16,678 bases of DNA, from positions 1 to 16,678 of the forward strand of contig JACKDM010000076.1 of the NCBI GenBank assembly GCA_020633515.1, given 5' to 3'. The translations under genes were made by a program, and so were the position numbers. Positions 1-6,874 of this stretch are shown here, piece after piece; position 1 is the first letter of the stretch, and each line of letters starts with the position of its first letter. The notes under the pieces are model-generated. The model ran no database searches, was not told where the DNA came from, and saw only the letters and a program-made list of their open reading frames with translations. The stretch is from Myxococcales bacterium (GTDB lineage Bacteria > Myxococcota > Bradymonadia > UBA7976 > UBA1532).

Positions 1-361
1 CACACGCCGGCCCCTGGGTGCGATCGGTCTCATACCGATCGACGCCCTGCTCCGGCGTCACCGACGGTCCGACCATCTCCAGCAGGTTGAACTGCGACGC
101 CACCTGAAACACCGCGCCCGCGCTCGCCGGATCCCGATGCAGCGCCTGCACGTCCCCCACCACCTCCCGCGCCGTCACCGGCCCCACCGCGTCGCGCTTC
201 GCCCGCGCCCGCAGCTCGGCCAGCGACGGCGTCTCGAGCCGCCCCCAATAGAAGCTGCGCCCATCGACCGTCGACGTCAGCCGACTGCCCTCCACCGCGA
301 TCATCGACCGCACCTGCTCCGGCGACTCCTCGGCGAACCCCATCAACTTCTCGAACCACAT
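1..361 (-). CDS. Conserved protein of unknown function, N-terminal 120 residues (runs off left edge)
   Basis: An open frame with no stop runs from an ATG at 361 to the window edge. It begins MWFEKLMGFAEESPEQVR, and the start is supported by a GGGAGGGG ribosome site 5-6 bases upstream. It lies 27 bases behind the AhpD-like gene on the same strand, so the two are probably co-transcribed. There is no signal peptide or membrane segment, so the protein is probably cytosolic. The visible part has two blocks that look conserved: the start, and residues 84-120, which include VFQVASQFNLLEM and a DRTQGPAC motif at the cut edge. From memory, this SQFNLLEM...TQGPAC pattern belongs to an uncharacterised family found in scattered bacteria and some eukaryotes, but I cannot confirm that here. 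No function can be given. The frame's codon use (G- or C-ending) matches its neighbours, so it is a real gene and not a shadow. Confidence 0.8.
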   Translation of the reverse strand, partial: MWFEKLMGFAEESPEQVRSMIAVEGSRLTSTVDGRSFYWGRLETPSLAELRARAKRDAVGPVTAREVVGDVQALHRDPASAGAVFQVASQFNLLEMVGPSVTPEQGVDRYETDRTQGPAC

Positions 362-388
362 GGCACCCCTCCCATCAAGACATCGCTC

Positions 389-910
389 TCAGCCCGGCAC
401 CTCGACGCGCACCTTCTGGCAGCTCACCGCGAACCCCAGCGCGCGCTTGACGATCGGAAACACCCGCACCGCCGCGATCCCGATCGCCATCTCGACCATC
501 GCCGCCTCACCATACCGCACCGTCAAGGCATCCCGCAGCGCGCCCTCGTCCCACGTCGGCCGCACCACCGCCTCGGTGAAGCGATACACATCGGCCAGAT
601 CGGACGGCAGCGCCTCGACCCTTCCCTCGACCGTCGCCCGCACGATCGCCGGATCCACCCCCGCCGCCAGCGCCAGATTGACCGCGATCTGCACGCACGT
701 CCCGCAATCCTCCGCCGCCGTCGCGACGATCCGCGAGACATGCCACGGCTCGATCGGCAGGTGCTTGCGATACTCGCCGAACGACCGCACCCGCGCGAAC
801 GCGAAGAACGCCGGCCGCGACACCCGCAGCATATGGCGCAGATAGGCCTGCTCGACGCCCAGCGCCCGCTCGCTCGCGGCGATGCGACGCTCGATGAAGG
901 CACGGATCAT
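389..910 (-). CDS. AhpD-like / carboxymuconolactone decarboxylase family protein
   Basis: This 173-residue cytosolic protein has the all-helical carboxymuconolactone-decarboxylase (AhpD-like) fold signature. Its core is AAEDCGTCVQIAVNLA at about residues 65-80, with a CxxC pair (Cys69, Cys72). Members reduce peroxides or other substrates through the two cysteines, or act as decarboxylases. The histidine that follows CxxC by four residues in Mycobacterium AhpD is alanine here, so the classic AhpD proton relay is not intact and peroxidase activity is only a guess. The open frame extends upstream, but the ATG at 910 is preferred because GGGAGG lies 6 bases before it and the family-like sequence (MIRAFIERRI) begins there. 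It is the first gene of a probable pair with the truncated gene at the left edge, and is divergent from the RecX-like gene. The family assignment is firm, the substrate unknown. Confidence 0.82.
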   Translation of the reverse strand: MIRAFIERRIAASERALGVEQAYLRHMLRVSRPAFFAFARVRSFGEYRKHLPIEPWHVSRIVATAAEDCGTCVQIAVNLALAAGVDPAIVRATVEGRVEALPSDLADVYRFTEAVVRPTWDEGALRDALTVRYGEAAMVEMAIGIAAVRVFPIVKRALGFAVSCQKVRVEVPG

Positions 911-1062
911 CCAAGACCTCCCAGCGAAGACGGAGCGATCGATGCCCCGACGCCGGATTCGGCCGCGCGCCCGCGCACCCGGCGCCGCCTTCGGCCGCGC
1001 GCCCGACCACTCCCCACCGTGCCCCTTGCCTCCCCCGACCGCCCGCGCCACCATGCCACCCC

Positions 1063-1614
1063 ATGACCGGCCGCCCCGACCCCGACCGCCCCGCCCGCGT
1101 CCCCCGGCGCGTCACCCCCGACAACCTCCGCGCCCTCGCCATCGCCCACCTCGAACGCTACCCCTGCTCCACCGCCCACCTCCGCCGGGTCCTGCACCGC
1201 AAGATCCACCGCTCCACCCGCCACCACGGCGACGACCCCGCCCCGCTCCTCACCGCCGCCGAGGCCGTCATCACCGCGCTCGAAGGCGGCCCCCACCTCG
1301 ACGACGCCCGCTATGCCGGCGCCGTCGCCGAGAGCCTGCACCGCCGCGGCGTCTCCCGCCGCGCCACCGCCCAGCGCCTCCGCCACAAAGGCATCGCCCC
1401 CGCCGAGATCGACGCCGCCGTCGCCGCCGTCGCCGACGACCTCGCCGCCGCGACCCGCTACGCCCGCCGCCGCCGCCTCGGCCCCTTCGACCCCGACCCC
1501 GCCCGCCGGGCCGAGCGCCGCGCGAAGCACCTCGCCGCGCTCGCCCGCCAGGGCTACGACTACGAGACCGCCCGCCGCGTCATCGACGCCGCCGACCCCG
1601 AGACGCTGCCCTGA
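1063..1614 (+). CDS. recX: RecX-family regulatory protein
   Basis: This 183-residue protein carries RecX-family triple-helix repeats: ALAIAHLERYPCSTAHLRRV (about 25-44), LDDARYA (79-85) followed by RGVSRRATAQRLRHKGI (95-111), and LARQGYDYETARRVI (160-174). RecX binds RecA filaments and modulates recombination and the SOS response. It is often beside recA, but no recA is visible here. The protein is strongly basic and has no signal peptide, so it is cytosolic. The ATG at 1063 is the first in frame, but no clear ribosome site precedes it, so translation may start differently. Codons are almost all C-ending, unlike the G-ending codons of the opposite-strand neighbours. Its TGA stop directly abuts the stop of the convergent ankyrin gene. 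Family membership is clear; that it is the organism's only RecX is an assumption. Confidence 0.85.
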   Translation: MTGRPDPDRPARVPRRVTPDNLRALAIAHLERYPCSTAHLRRVLHRKIHRSTRHHGDDPAPLLTAAEAVITALEGGPHLDDARYAGAVAESLHRRGVSRRATAQRLRHKGIAPAEIDAAVAAVADDLAAATRYARRRRLGPFDPDPARRAERRAKHLAALARQGYDYETARRVIDAADPETLP

Positions 1615-1617
1615 TCA
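1612..1617. other. Zero-spacer convergent stop junction (TGATCA)
   Basis: The stop of the RecX-like gene (TGA, 1612-1614) and the stop of the ankyrin gene on the other strand (TCA read on plus, 1615-1617) abut exactly, forming the palindrome TGATCA. No room is left for an intergenic terminator. The same junction recurs at 5993-5998. Confidence 0.9.
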
Positions 1618-2145
1618 GTTCAACCCGCTCGTCAGCGTCCCCAGCAACGCCGCCGCGCGCGCGCTCCCCATCATCCGGGCGAGGTCGAGCGCCGAGATCC
1701 CACCCGGATCACGCCGCGCCGGATCGGCGCCCCGCGCGAGCAGGGTCTCGATGACATCGATGCGATCGAACATCGCCGCGAACATCAGCGGCGTGCGCCC
1801 GCTCGCGTCGCCGCCCTCGATCGCCGCGCCATGGTCGAGGAGCAGCTCGACCATCGCCGCGTCGCCGTGGAACGCCGCGCCCGCGAGCGGGCTCTGGCCG
1901 CGATCGTTCGCCGCGTCGGGATCGGCGCCCCGCGCGAGCAGCAGCGCGGTCGCGTCGTGGTGGCCATGGTAGCTCGCGAGCATCACGAGGCTGTCGCCGC
2001 GTTCGTTGCACAGCCCCGGTGGCACCCCGAGCGCGATCAGCGCCGCGAGGCGCTCGCTGTCACCGGCGCGGGCGCGGTCGAAGGCTTCGCGCAGCACGGC
2101 GAGCACGTCGGGATCGACGCTCGCCTCGGTCGCGTCCGGGTTCAT
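1615..2145 (-). CDS. Ankyrin-repeat protein, catalase partner (AnkB-like)
   Basis: The 176-residue protein consists of a short helical N-terminus (1-45) and about four ankyrin repeats at roughly 48-80, 81-113, 114-146 and 147-172. Diagnostic elements are G-D-S-L-V-M-L-A-S-Y-H-G-H, LLLARGADP, GQSPLAGAAFHG, GRTPLMFAAMF and LLARGADPARRD. There is no signal peptide, so it acts in the cytosol. Its ATG overlaps the catalase stop (ATGA at 2142-2145) and also has a GGGAGG ribosome site, which indicates translational coupling with the catalase. In Pseudomonas aeruginosa an ankyrin protein, AnkB, is encoded beside katB and is needed for full KatB activity. By analogy this protein may stabilise or support the catalase; that role is inference from gene order. 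The fold is certain. Confidence 0.9.
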   Translation of the reverse strand: MNPDATEASVDPDVLAVLREAFDRARAGDSERLAALIALGVPPGLCNERGDSLVMLASYHGHHDATALLLARGADPDAANDRGQSPLAGAAFHGDAAMVELLLDHGAAIEGGDASGRTPLMFAAMFDRIDVIETLLARGADPARRDPGGISALDLARMMGSARAAALLGTLTSGLN

Positions 2146-3596
2146 CGGAGCCTCCCGATCGCCGCCCGCAGCCGCTCGCCGAGCTCGGCCGATGCCTTCT
2201 GGAAGTGACCGATCGAACGCTCCACGACGCCGGGCAGCGTCACCTGCGCGAGGCTCCCCGCGATCCGCTGCACGAGCCGATCGCGCTCGGCGGCCGTCAT
2301 CACGCCGTACAACATGCCGGCCTGCACGAAGTCATCGTCCGCGGCGTGCCGCGCCGGCTTCTGCGCCTGCGCGCGCCCCTCGACGGCGATCCCCGTCTCG
2401 ACCTGCCCGGTCTCGACCGGCCCGCCGCGGCTGTTGGGCTCGTAGTTGGCGCTGCGGCCGCCGTTGTCACCCGATGCCATGAAGCCATCGCGACCATAGT
2501 TGCGCGCGCCGCCCTTCACCCCGCGCGGCGCGTTGACCGGCAGCAGGGTGTGGTTGATCCCCAGGCGGTAGCGATGCGCGTCGCCATACGCGAAGAGGCG
2601 CGCCTGCAACATGCGATCGGGCGAGGGGCCGACGCCGGGCACGAACTCGGCGGGGTCGAACGCCGCCTGCTCGACGTGCGCGAAGTAGTTGTCGGGGTTG
2701 CGATCGAGCACCAGCCGGCCGACCTTGTGCCGCGGGTAGTCCGCGTGCGGCCACACCTTGGTCAGGTCGAAGGGGTTGAAGCGATAGGTCGCCGCGTCCG
2801 CCTCGGGCATGATCTGCACCTCGACGCTCCACGCCGGGTGCTCGCCGCGCTCGATGGCGTCGTGCAGATCGCTCTGCAGGTACTCGGGATCCTGCCCCGC
2901 CGCGATCACCGCCTCCTCGTCGAGCATGCAGGCGATGCCTTGCTCGGTCTTGAGGTGGTACTTGACCCAGAAGCGCTCGCCGCGGTCGTTGATCCAGGCG
3001 AAGGTGTGCGAGCCGAAGCCATCCATCTGCCGGTACGACGCCGGCCGGCCGCGGTCGCCGAAGAGCCACACGAACTGATGGGTCGCCTCGGGCGAGTGGC
3101 TGAAGAAGTCCCAGATGTTGTTCGGCTCCTGCCGGTGGGTGAAGGGATCTTGCTTCTGCGAGTGGATGAAGTCGGGGAACTTGATGCCATCGCGCAGGAA
3201 GAACACCGGCGTGTTGTTGCCGACGAGGTTGTAGTTGCCGTCCTCGGTGTAGAACTTGACCGCGAAGCCACGCGGGTCGCGGGCGAGGTCGGGCCCGCCC
3301 TTCGACGCGGCGACGGTCGAGAAGCGCACGAAGACCTCGGTGCGCTTGCCGGGCTCGGCGAGCATCTTCATCTTCGTGTAGGCGGTGACATCATGGGTCA
3401 CCTCGAACCAGCCATAGGCGCCGCTGCCGACCGCGTGCACGACCCGCTCGGGGATGCGCTCGCGGTTGAAGCGGGCGAGCTTCTCGATGAGGTGATGGTC
3501 TTGCAGCAGCACCGGCCCGCCGGTGCCGGCGGTCTGCGAGTGCTGGTTGTCACCGACCGGCGCGCCGGCTTCGGTGGTCAGGGTCGGGCGGGTCAT
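2142..3596 (-). CDS. katA: Heme catalase, small-subunit (clade 3 type)
   Basis: This 484-residue monofunctional heme catalase converts hydrogen peroxide to water and oxygen. All key residues sit at the positions known from the Proteus mirabilis enzyme: distal His54 (RVVHAVGSGAYG), Asn127 (YNLVGNNTPVFF) and the heme-ligand Tyr337 (ARLFAYGDAHR). The length is typical of small-subunit catalases, and the C-terminal flavodoxin-like domain of large catalases is absent. The frame is open further upstream, but the ATG at 3596 is chosen because GAGGAG lies just before it and MTRPTLTTEAGAPVGDNQ is the normal catalase N-terminus. No signal peptide is visible, so it should be cytosolic, unlike periplasmic KatB of Pseudomonas. 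It is the first gene of an operon with the overlapping ankyrin gene. The 240-base upstream region holds a 14-bp palindrome that may be an operator. katA versus katB naming is arbitrary. Confidence 0.96.
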   Translation of the reverse strand: MTRPTLTTEAGAPVGDNQHSQTAGTGGPVLLQDHHLIEKLARFNRERIPERVVHAVGSGAYGWFEVTHDVTAYTKMKMLAEPGKRTEVFVRFSTVAASKGGPDLARDPRGFAVKFYTEDGNYNLVGNNTPVFFLRDGIKFPDFIHSQKQDPFTHRQEPNNIWDFFSHSPEATHQFVWLFGDRGRPASYRQMDGFGSHTFAWINDRGERFWVKYHLKTEQGIACMLDEEAVIAAGQDPEYLQSDLHDAIERGEHPAWSVEVQIMPEADAATYRFNPFDLTKVWPHADYPRHKVGRLVLDRNPDNYFAHVEQAAFDPAEFVPGVGPSPDRMLQARLFAYGDAHRYRLGINHTLLPVNAPRGVKGGARNYGRDGFMASGDNGGRSANYEPNSRGGPVETGQVETGIAVEGRAQAQKPARHAADDDFVQAGMLYGVMTAAERDRLVQRIAGSLAQVTLPGVVERSIGHFQKASAELGERLRAAIGRLR

Positions 3597-3714
3597 CGGC
3601 TCCTCCTCGGTGCGGGCCGCCGTCGCGGGCGGACGCCGCGGGGTTGAGCAGCAGCCGTGCCAAGGCGCGAGATCGAGGCGGAGCGCGGCTCTCCGGCGGG
3701 CGCCGGTCACGATT

Positions 3715-3728
3715 GACGATATATCGTC
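3715..3728. promoter_or_regulatory. Perfect 14-bp palindrome upstream of the catalase gene, possible operator
   Basis: GACGATATATCGTC is a perfect inverted repeat in the locally AT-rich gap between the catalase start (3596) and the lipoprotein stop (3837). It lies 119 bases upstream of the catalase ATG, and a related element (CGAGATATCG, one mismatch to CGATATATCG) occurs at 3788-3797. Such a dyad is typical of a dimeric repressor or activator site. Which regulator binds it, and whether it controls the catalase, is not visible from the sequence. I could not place a convincing -35/-10 pair near it. Confidence 0.4.
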
Positions 3729-3836
3729 GAGCCTCACACCGAAATGCCGCCATATAGAACGAAATACCGGTGCAGATCACAATCCACCGAGATATCGGCC
3801 GACCGTCCGAGCCGCCGGCCGCCTGCGCGCCCGAGC

Positions 3837-4625
3837 CTACTGCCCGACGAAGCCCGCCGGCGGAAACGCCGCGTCAGCGAAGACATACTGGTGATAGGAC
3901 TGGGTCAGCGCGTCGCGCACGATGTTGTAGTAGCAGTGCCCCTCCCCGCGCGGCGTCAGCACGAGCGGCGCGTCGATCGCCTTCGTCGCGAGCGTCCACC
4001 CGGCGGGCAATGGCACGCCCTCGACCCGGGGCCGACCGTCGGCGGTCGCGTGCATGACATAGCGGTTGCCGCGCGGGTCGACGAGCTCGTTGATCGTCGG
4101 GCCGGCGAAGGTTATCTCCTGGCACTTGTCGATGGTGGTGATGCTGACATGCCCCGGCTCGACCGTCTCACCCTGGCAGCCATCGGCGGTCGGGTGGCAC
4201 CCCTGCCCGGAGAGCGCGTTCATCACGAACCAGGTGTGATCGTAGAGCTCGACCCAGCGCACGCAGGCGTCGCCCTGGCAGTCGGCGGGCACGCCGGGCG
4301 AGCGATAGAGGCAGTTGTCATCGAAGAGCAGGTGGCGCTTGCTGTTCTTGAGGTGGGGCAGGCGCACCCGGGTGTCATCCCACTCGTCTTCGCTGATCGG
4401 GTCGGCGCCGCCGGCGAGGTAGACGAGGTCTTCGCCGAGGTCGATGAGCTCGATCGCGACCGCGGTGTGCCCGCCCTCGTTGATGCAGGCGGCGCCCGCC
4501 GGGCGGCCGGAGACGACGGTGGTGTCGTACGCGGGCAGCGGGCCGGGCATGAGCGTCTCCATCATCGAGCCGCACGCGACGAGCGCGAGCGCGGCGGCAG
4601 GCAGGGCGAGCGAGCGGGTCTTCAT
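3837..4625 (-). CDS. Lipoprotein of unknown function, cysteine-rich
   Basis: This 262-residue protein starts with a lipoprotein signal peptide (MKTRSLALPAAALALVAC). The lipobox is LVAC and the lipidated cysteine is Cys18, so the mature protein is anchored in a membrane facing the periplasm or outside. The ATG at 4625 has GGAGG upstream and gives a clean signal peptide; the frame extends further but with non-coding character. The mature part contains eight more cysteines (47, 105, 116, 121, 143, 150, 168, 231), which would allow four disulfides, and aromatic-rich blocks such as VRWVELYDHTWFVMNAL (122-138) and EGHCYYNIVRDALTQSYHQY (228-247). I do not recognise a family. It is divergent from another lipoprotein gene, with which it shares a 155-base control region; a joint role is possible but unproven. 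Confidence 0.82.
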   Translation of the reverse strand: MKTRSLALPAAALALVACGSMMETLMPGPLPAYDTTVVSGRPAGAACINEGGHTAVAIELIDLGEDLVYLAGGADPISEDEWDDTRVRLPHLKNSKRHLLFDDNCLYRSPGVPADCQGDACVRWVELYDHTWFVMNALSGQGCHPTADGCQGETVEPGHVSITTIDKCQEITFAGPTINELVDPRGNRYVMHATADGRPRVEGVPLPAGWTLATKAIDAPLVLTPRGEGHCYYNIVRDALTQSYHQYVFADAAFPPAGFVGQ

Positions 4626-4780
4626 CGGGTCCTCCATCTTCCGGGCGCGAGTGATGTCTCGGGGCAAACCGGCGATGGCGCCCGAGGTTGCGCCGACGCG
4701 GTGACTTTTGCCGCGCCGAGCGCGCGACCTCGCCTGCCTCCGGTGGTTCATGGACCCATCACGACCCGGAGGAGGCCGCA
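4626..4780. promoter_or_regulatory. Divergent intergenic region between two lipoprotein genes
   Basis: These 155 bases separate the start codons of two divergently transcribed lipoprotein genes and must hold both promoters if neither is read through from further away. Ribosome sites are clear at both ends: GGAGG before the minus-strand start and GGAGGAGG at 4768-4775 before the plus-strand start. I see no convincing -35/-10 pair and no operator-like dyad. Confidence 0.45.
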
Positions 4781-5995
4781 ATGGCCCGCTCGATCGCTCC
4801 CCTGCCCGCGCTCTGCGCGCTCGCGCTCGCCGTCACCGGCTGCGGCAACCGCAACACCTTCGTCTTCGGCGACACCCTCGTCGCCGCCGATCTCTTCTCG
4901 CCGCGGCCCGAGATCATGTCGGCCGGTTATGGCTTCGAAGGCATCGTCGGCGTCGGCGACGACGCGGCCGCGGTGCGCGCCGCCGGCGGCGCCTGGAACA
5001 GCGCGACCTGCACCCTCGGCGGCGAGCCGCCGTGGCGGGTGCTGACCTCGTCGGTGCAGCGCTCGCCGATGCTCGGTCTCGAGCTGGCCGATGCCATGCC
5101 GATCGTCTTCTCGTGGCCGATCGTGCCTTCGACGCTGACGCCGGGTGACTTCGCGGTGCACCTCAGCGATGGCAGCACGGTGACACCGGCGGTCGCGACG
5201 CTCCAGCCCAACTACGAGTACAACGAGCGGCAGGTCGCGGTGCTGTTCGGCGAGTTCGGCAACCGGCTGCGCCCCGACGAGGCGGGCTCGATCCACCCGG
5301 TGCGGGTCGAGATCGTCGCCGATGAGACCCCGCTGCTGCTGGTGGGACCCGACGGCCCGGTGAGCGCGGTCGGCCTCTCCAAAGAGAGCAGCAACCCCTA
5401 CGTCGCCGGACCGTCGCTCGTCGCCGCCAAGCTCACCCGCAGCGCGCCCCGCGGCGAGGGCGGCCCCGCGCTGCTCGGCGGGCCGTTCCCCAACGACGAG
5501 GTCGCGCTCTACGGCGCGGCGGCGAAGTACCGGCTGCGCACCTACACCTCGGGCGGCTTCTCCCCCGACGGCGTGCGCGGGCTGCGGCCCGACGAGTTCG
5601 AGCGCTTCTTCCGGCTGCACCTGCGCGGCCCCGACGGCGAAGAGATCGTCATCGAGCGCGCCGGCGTCGACCACACCGTCGCCGGCGGTCGGATCCAGGT
5701 CGTCGGGCTCTCCGATCTGGGTCAGAAGGCATCGGCGACGGTGGCTTACGATGACTGCTATCTGGAGGACTGGGACAACTACATCGACATCGTCCTCGAC
5801 GGCGACGAGGCGGCGGTGCGCGCGATCACCGCGGTCGAGATCCCGGCGGCGGCGCCGTACGGCGTCTTCTACAACCCCGGCGGGCCCGGCAACCAGCCGA
5901 CAGCGGGCGTGCGCTACACCGCGCCGGGGCCGGCGCAGCGCCAGCCGGTGACGATCGCGCTCGATGATGCCATGGTGGTCGACTATGGCGAGTGA
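4781..5995 (+). CDS. Lipoprotein of unknown function
   Basis: This 404-residue protein has a lipoprotein signal (MARSIAPLPALCALALAVTGC) with lipobox VTGC and lipidated Cys21. The ATG at 4781 is set by an excellent ribosome site (GGAGGAGG), although the frame is open for about 90 bases before it. The mature part looks rich in beta strands. Segment 105-185 (MPIVFSWPIVPSTLTPGDFA, then VTPAVATLQPNYEYNERQVA) resembles an immunoglobulin-like fold, and 325-345 is very acidic (YDDCYLEDWDNYIDIVLDGD), which could bind a metal such as calcium. I do not recognise a named domain; it may belong to an uncharacterised extracellular family. It converges on the hydrolase gene with no spacer. The role is unknown; a surface or periplasmic location is well supported. 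Confidence 0.85.
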   Translation: MARSIAPLPALCALALAVTGCGNRNTFVFGDTLVAADLFSPRPEIMSAGYGFEGIVGVGDDAAAVRAAGGAWNSATCTLGGEPPWRVLTSSVQRSPMLGLELADAMPIVFSWPIVPSTLTPGDFAVHLSDGSTVTPAVATLQPNYEYNERQVAVLFGEFGNRLRPDEAGSIHPVRVEIVADETPLLLVGPDGPVSAVGLSKESSNPYVAGPSLVAAKLTRSAPRGEGGPALLGGPFPNDEVALYGAAAKYRLRTYTSGGFSPDGVRGLRPDEFERFFRLHLRGPDGEEIVIERAGVDHTVAGGRIQVVGLSDLGQKASATVAYDDCYLEDWDNYIDIVLDGDEAAVRAITAVEIPAAAPYGVFYNPGGPGNQPTAGVRYTAPGPAQRQPVTIALDDAMVVDYGE

Positions 5996-5998
5996 TCA
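5993..5998. other. Second zero-spacer convergent stop junction (TGATCA)
   Basis: The lipoprotein stop TGA (5993-5995) abuts the hydrolase stop on the opposite strand (TCA on plus, 5996-5998), giving the same TGATCA palindrome as at 1612-1617. There is no intergenic base and no separate terminator. Confidence 0.9.
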
Positions 5999-6874
5999 GC
6001 GATCGATGAAGGCGAGCAGCGCGCGGCTCCAGCGCGCGGGGTCTTCGAGCATGGGATAGTGGCCGAGGCCGTCGAGCCATTCGAGGGTGGCGCCGGGGGT
6101 CTCGGCGGCGATGGCTTCGGCGATGGCGCGCACCGCGACCGGGTCTTCGGTGCCCCACAAGACATGACAGGGCAGGTCGAGGCGGGTGAGCGCGCCGATC
6201 CAGCGGTGCCAGAAGCGGCGGCGCTCGACGAGGTACTGCGTGATCTGTGGCATGCGCGCGCGGCCATCCTGGCGATCGAGCAGGGCCCACATCGCGTCGA
6301 GGTCGGGCTCGGCGAGCACCTCGGGGCGGGCGAGGATGCGGCGCATGTTGGCGGCGAAGGCGTCGCGGCGCACGAGGCGGGCGACGAGCGGGCCGAGCGC
6401 GCGGCTGCGCAGCAACACCTGGATCAAGCGCAGATCGGCGAGCTCGACGTGCACGCTGCCGTTGCAGAGGGTGACGCCGGTGAGCTCGACGCCGATGCCA
6501 CCGCGCTCGCGGCGGGCGAGGAGCTCGGTGGCGACCGAGGTGCCATAGTCATGGGCGACGAGGTGCGCCCGGGTGACACCGAGCCGCTGCCAGAGCGCGA
6601 GCGCGACCTCGGCTTGTTCGAGGAGCGAGTAGCTGTAGTCGGCGGGCTTGGCCGAGAGCCCGAAGCCGAGGTGGTCGTGGGCGATGACCCGGCGCCCGGC
6701 GGTGAGCGCGGGCAGGGCCGGGGCGAGGTCGTGAGACGAGGTCGGGTAGCCGTGCAGGTAGACGATCACCGGCGCGTCGCGGGGCCCCTCGTCGAGGGTG
6801 AAGACATCGTGGCCGTAGATGGCTTCGACGCGGCCGCGAGCCTGCCAGCTCGCCCGATCGGGGAGCGTCGTCAC
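5996..6874 (-). CDS. Alpha/beta hydrolase with Asp nucleophile, MEST-like
   Basis: This 292-residue alpha/beta-hydrolase-fold protein carries oxyanion-hole motif YLHGYPTSS (39-47), nucleophile elbow LVAHDYGTSVA with Asp109 where serine hydrolases have Ser, a candidate acid Asp244 (WGTEDPVA) and catalytic His272 (GLGHYPMLEDP). An Asp nucleophile is the mark of haloalkane dehalogenases, epoxide hydrolases and the vertebrate imprinted protein MEST/PEG1. MEST also shares the HGxPTSS, HDYG, RRKFxxRWxGAL and SHYPxLEDP patterns with this protein, so it looks like a bacterial MEST-type hydrolase of unknown substrate. It lacks a signal peptide. Its start is a GTG at 6874 that overlaps the kinase stop by 4 bases (GTGA), with GGAGG only 3 bases before it, so translation is likely coupled to the kinase gene. 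The fold is sure, the substrate is not. Confidence 0.88.
   Translation of the reverse strand: MTTLPDRASWQARGRVEAIYGHDVFTLDEGPRDAPVIVYLHGYPTSSHDLAPALPALTAGRRVIAHDHLGFGLSAKPADYSYSLLEQAEVALALWQRLGVTRAHLVAHDYGTSVATELLARRERGGIGVELTGVTLCNGSVHVELADLRLIQVLLRSRALGPLVARLVRRDAFAANMRRILARPEVLAEPDLDAMWALLDRQDGRARMPQITQYLVERRRFWHRWIGALTRLDLPCHVLWGTEDPVAVRAIAEAIAAETPGATLEWLDGLGHYPMLEDPARWSRALLAFIDR

Noticed and set aside
137..1066. Plus-strand open frame of 309 codons at the left edge
   Set aside because: It is an Arg/His/Pro-rich shadow of the AhpD-like gene and the truncated minus-strand gene, both of which have good ribosome sites and conserved motifs.
2019..3647. Plus-strand open frame of 542 codons opposite the catalase
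   Set aside because: The catalase on the minus strand has every active-site residue in place; the plus-strand translation shows no recognisable domain.
3597..3836. Small gene or sRNA in the gap upstream of the catalase
   Set aside because: The catalase frame extends upstream, but this part has stray Arg/Pro-rich sequence and the real start has a ribosome site. No separate coding signal or RNA fold was found beyond the 14-bp palindrome.
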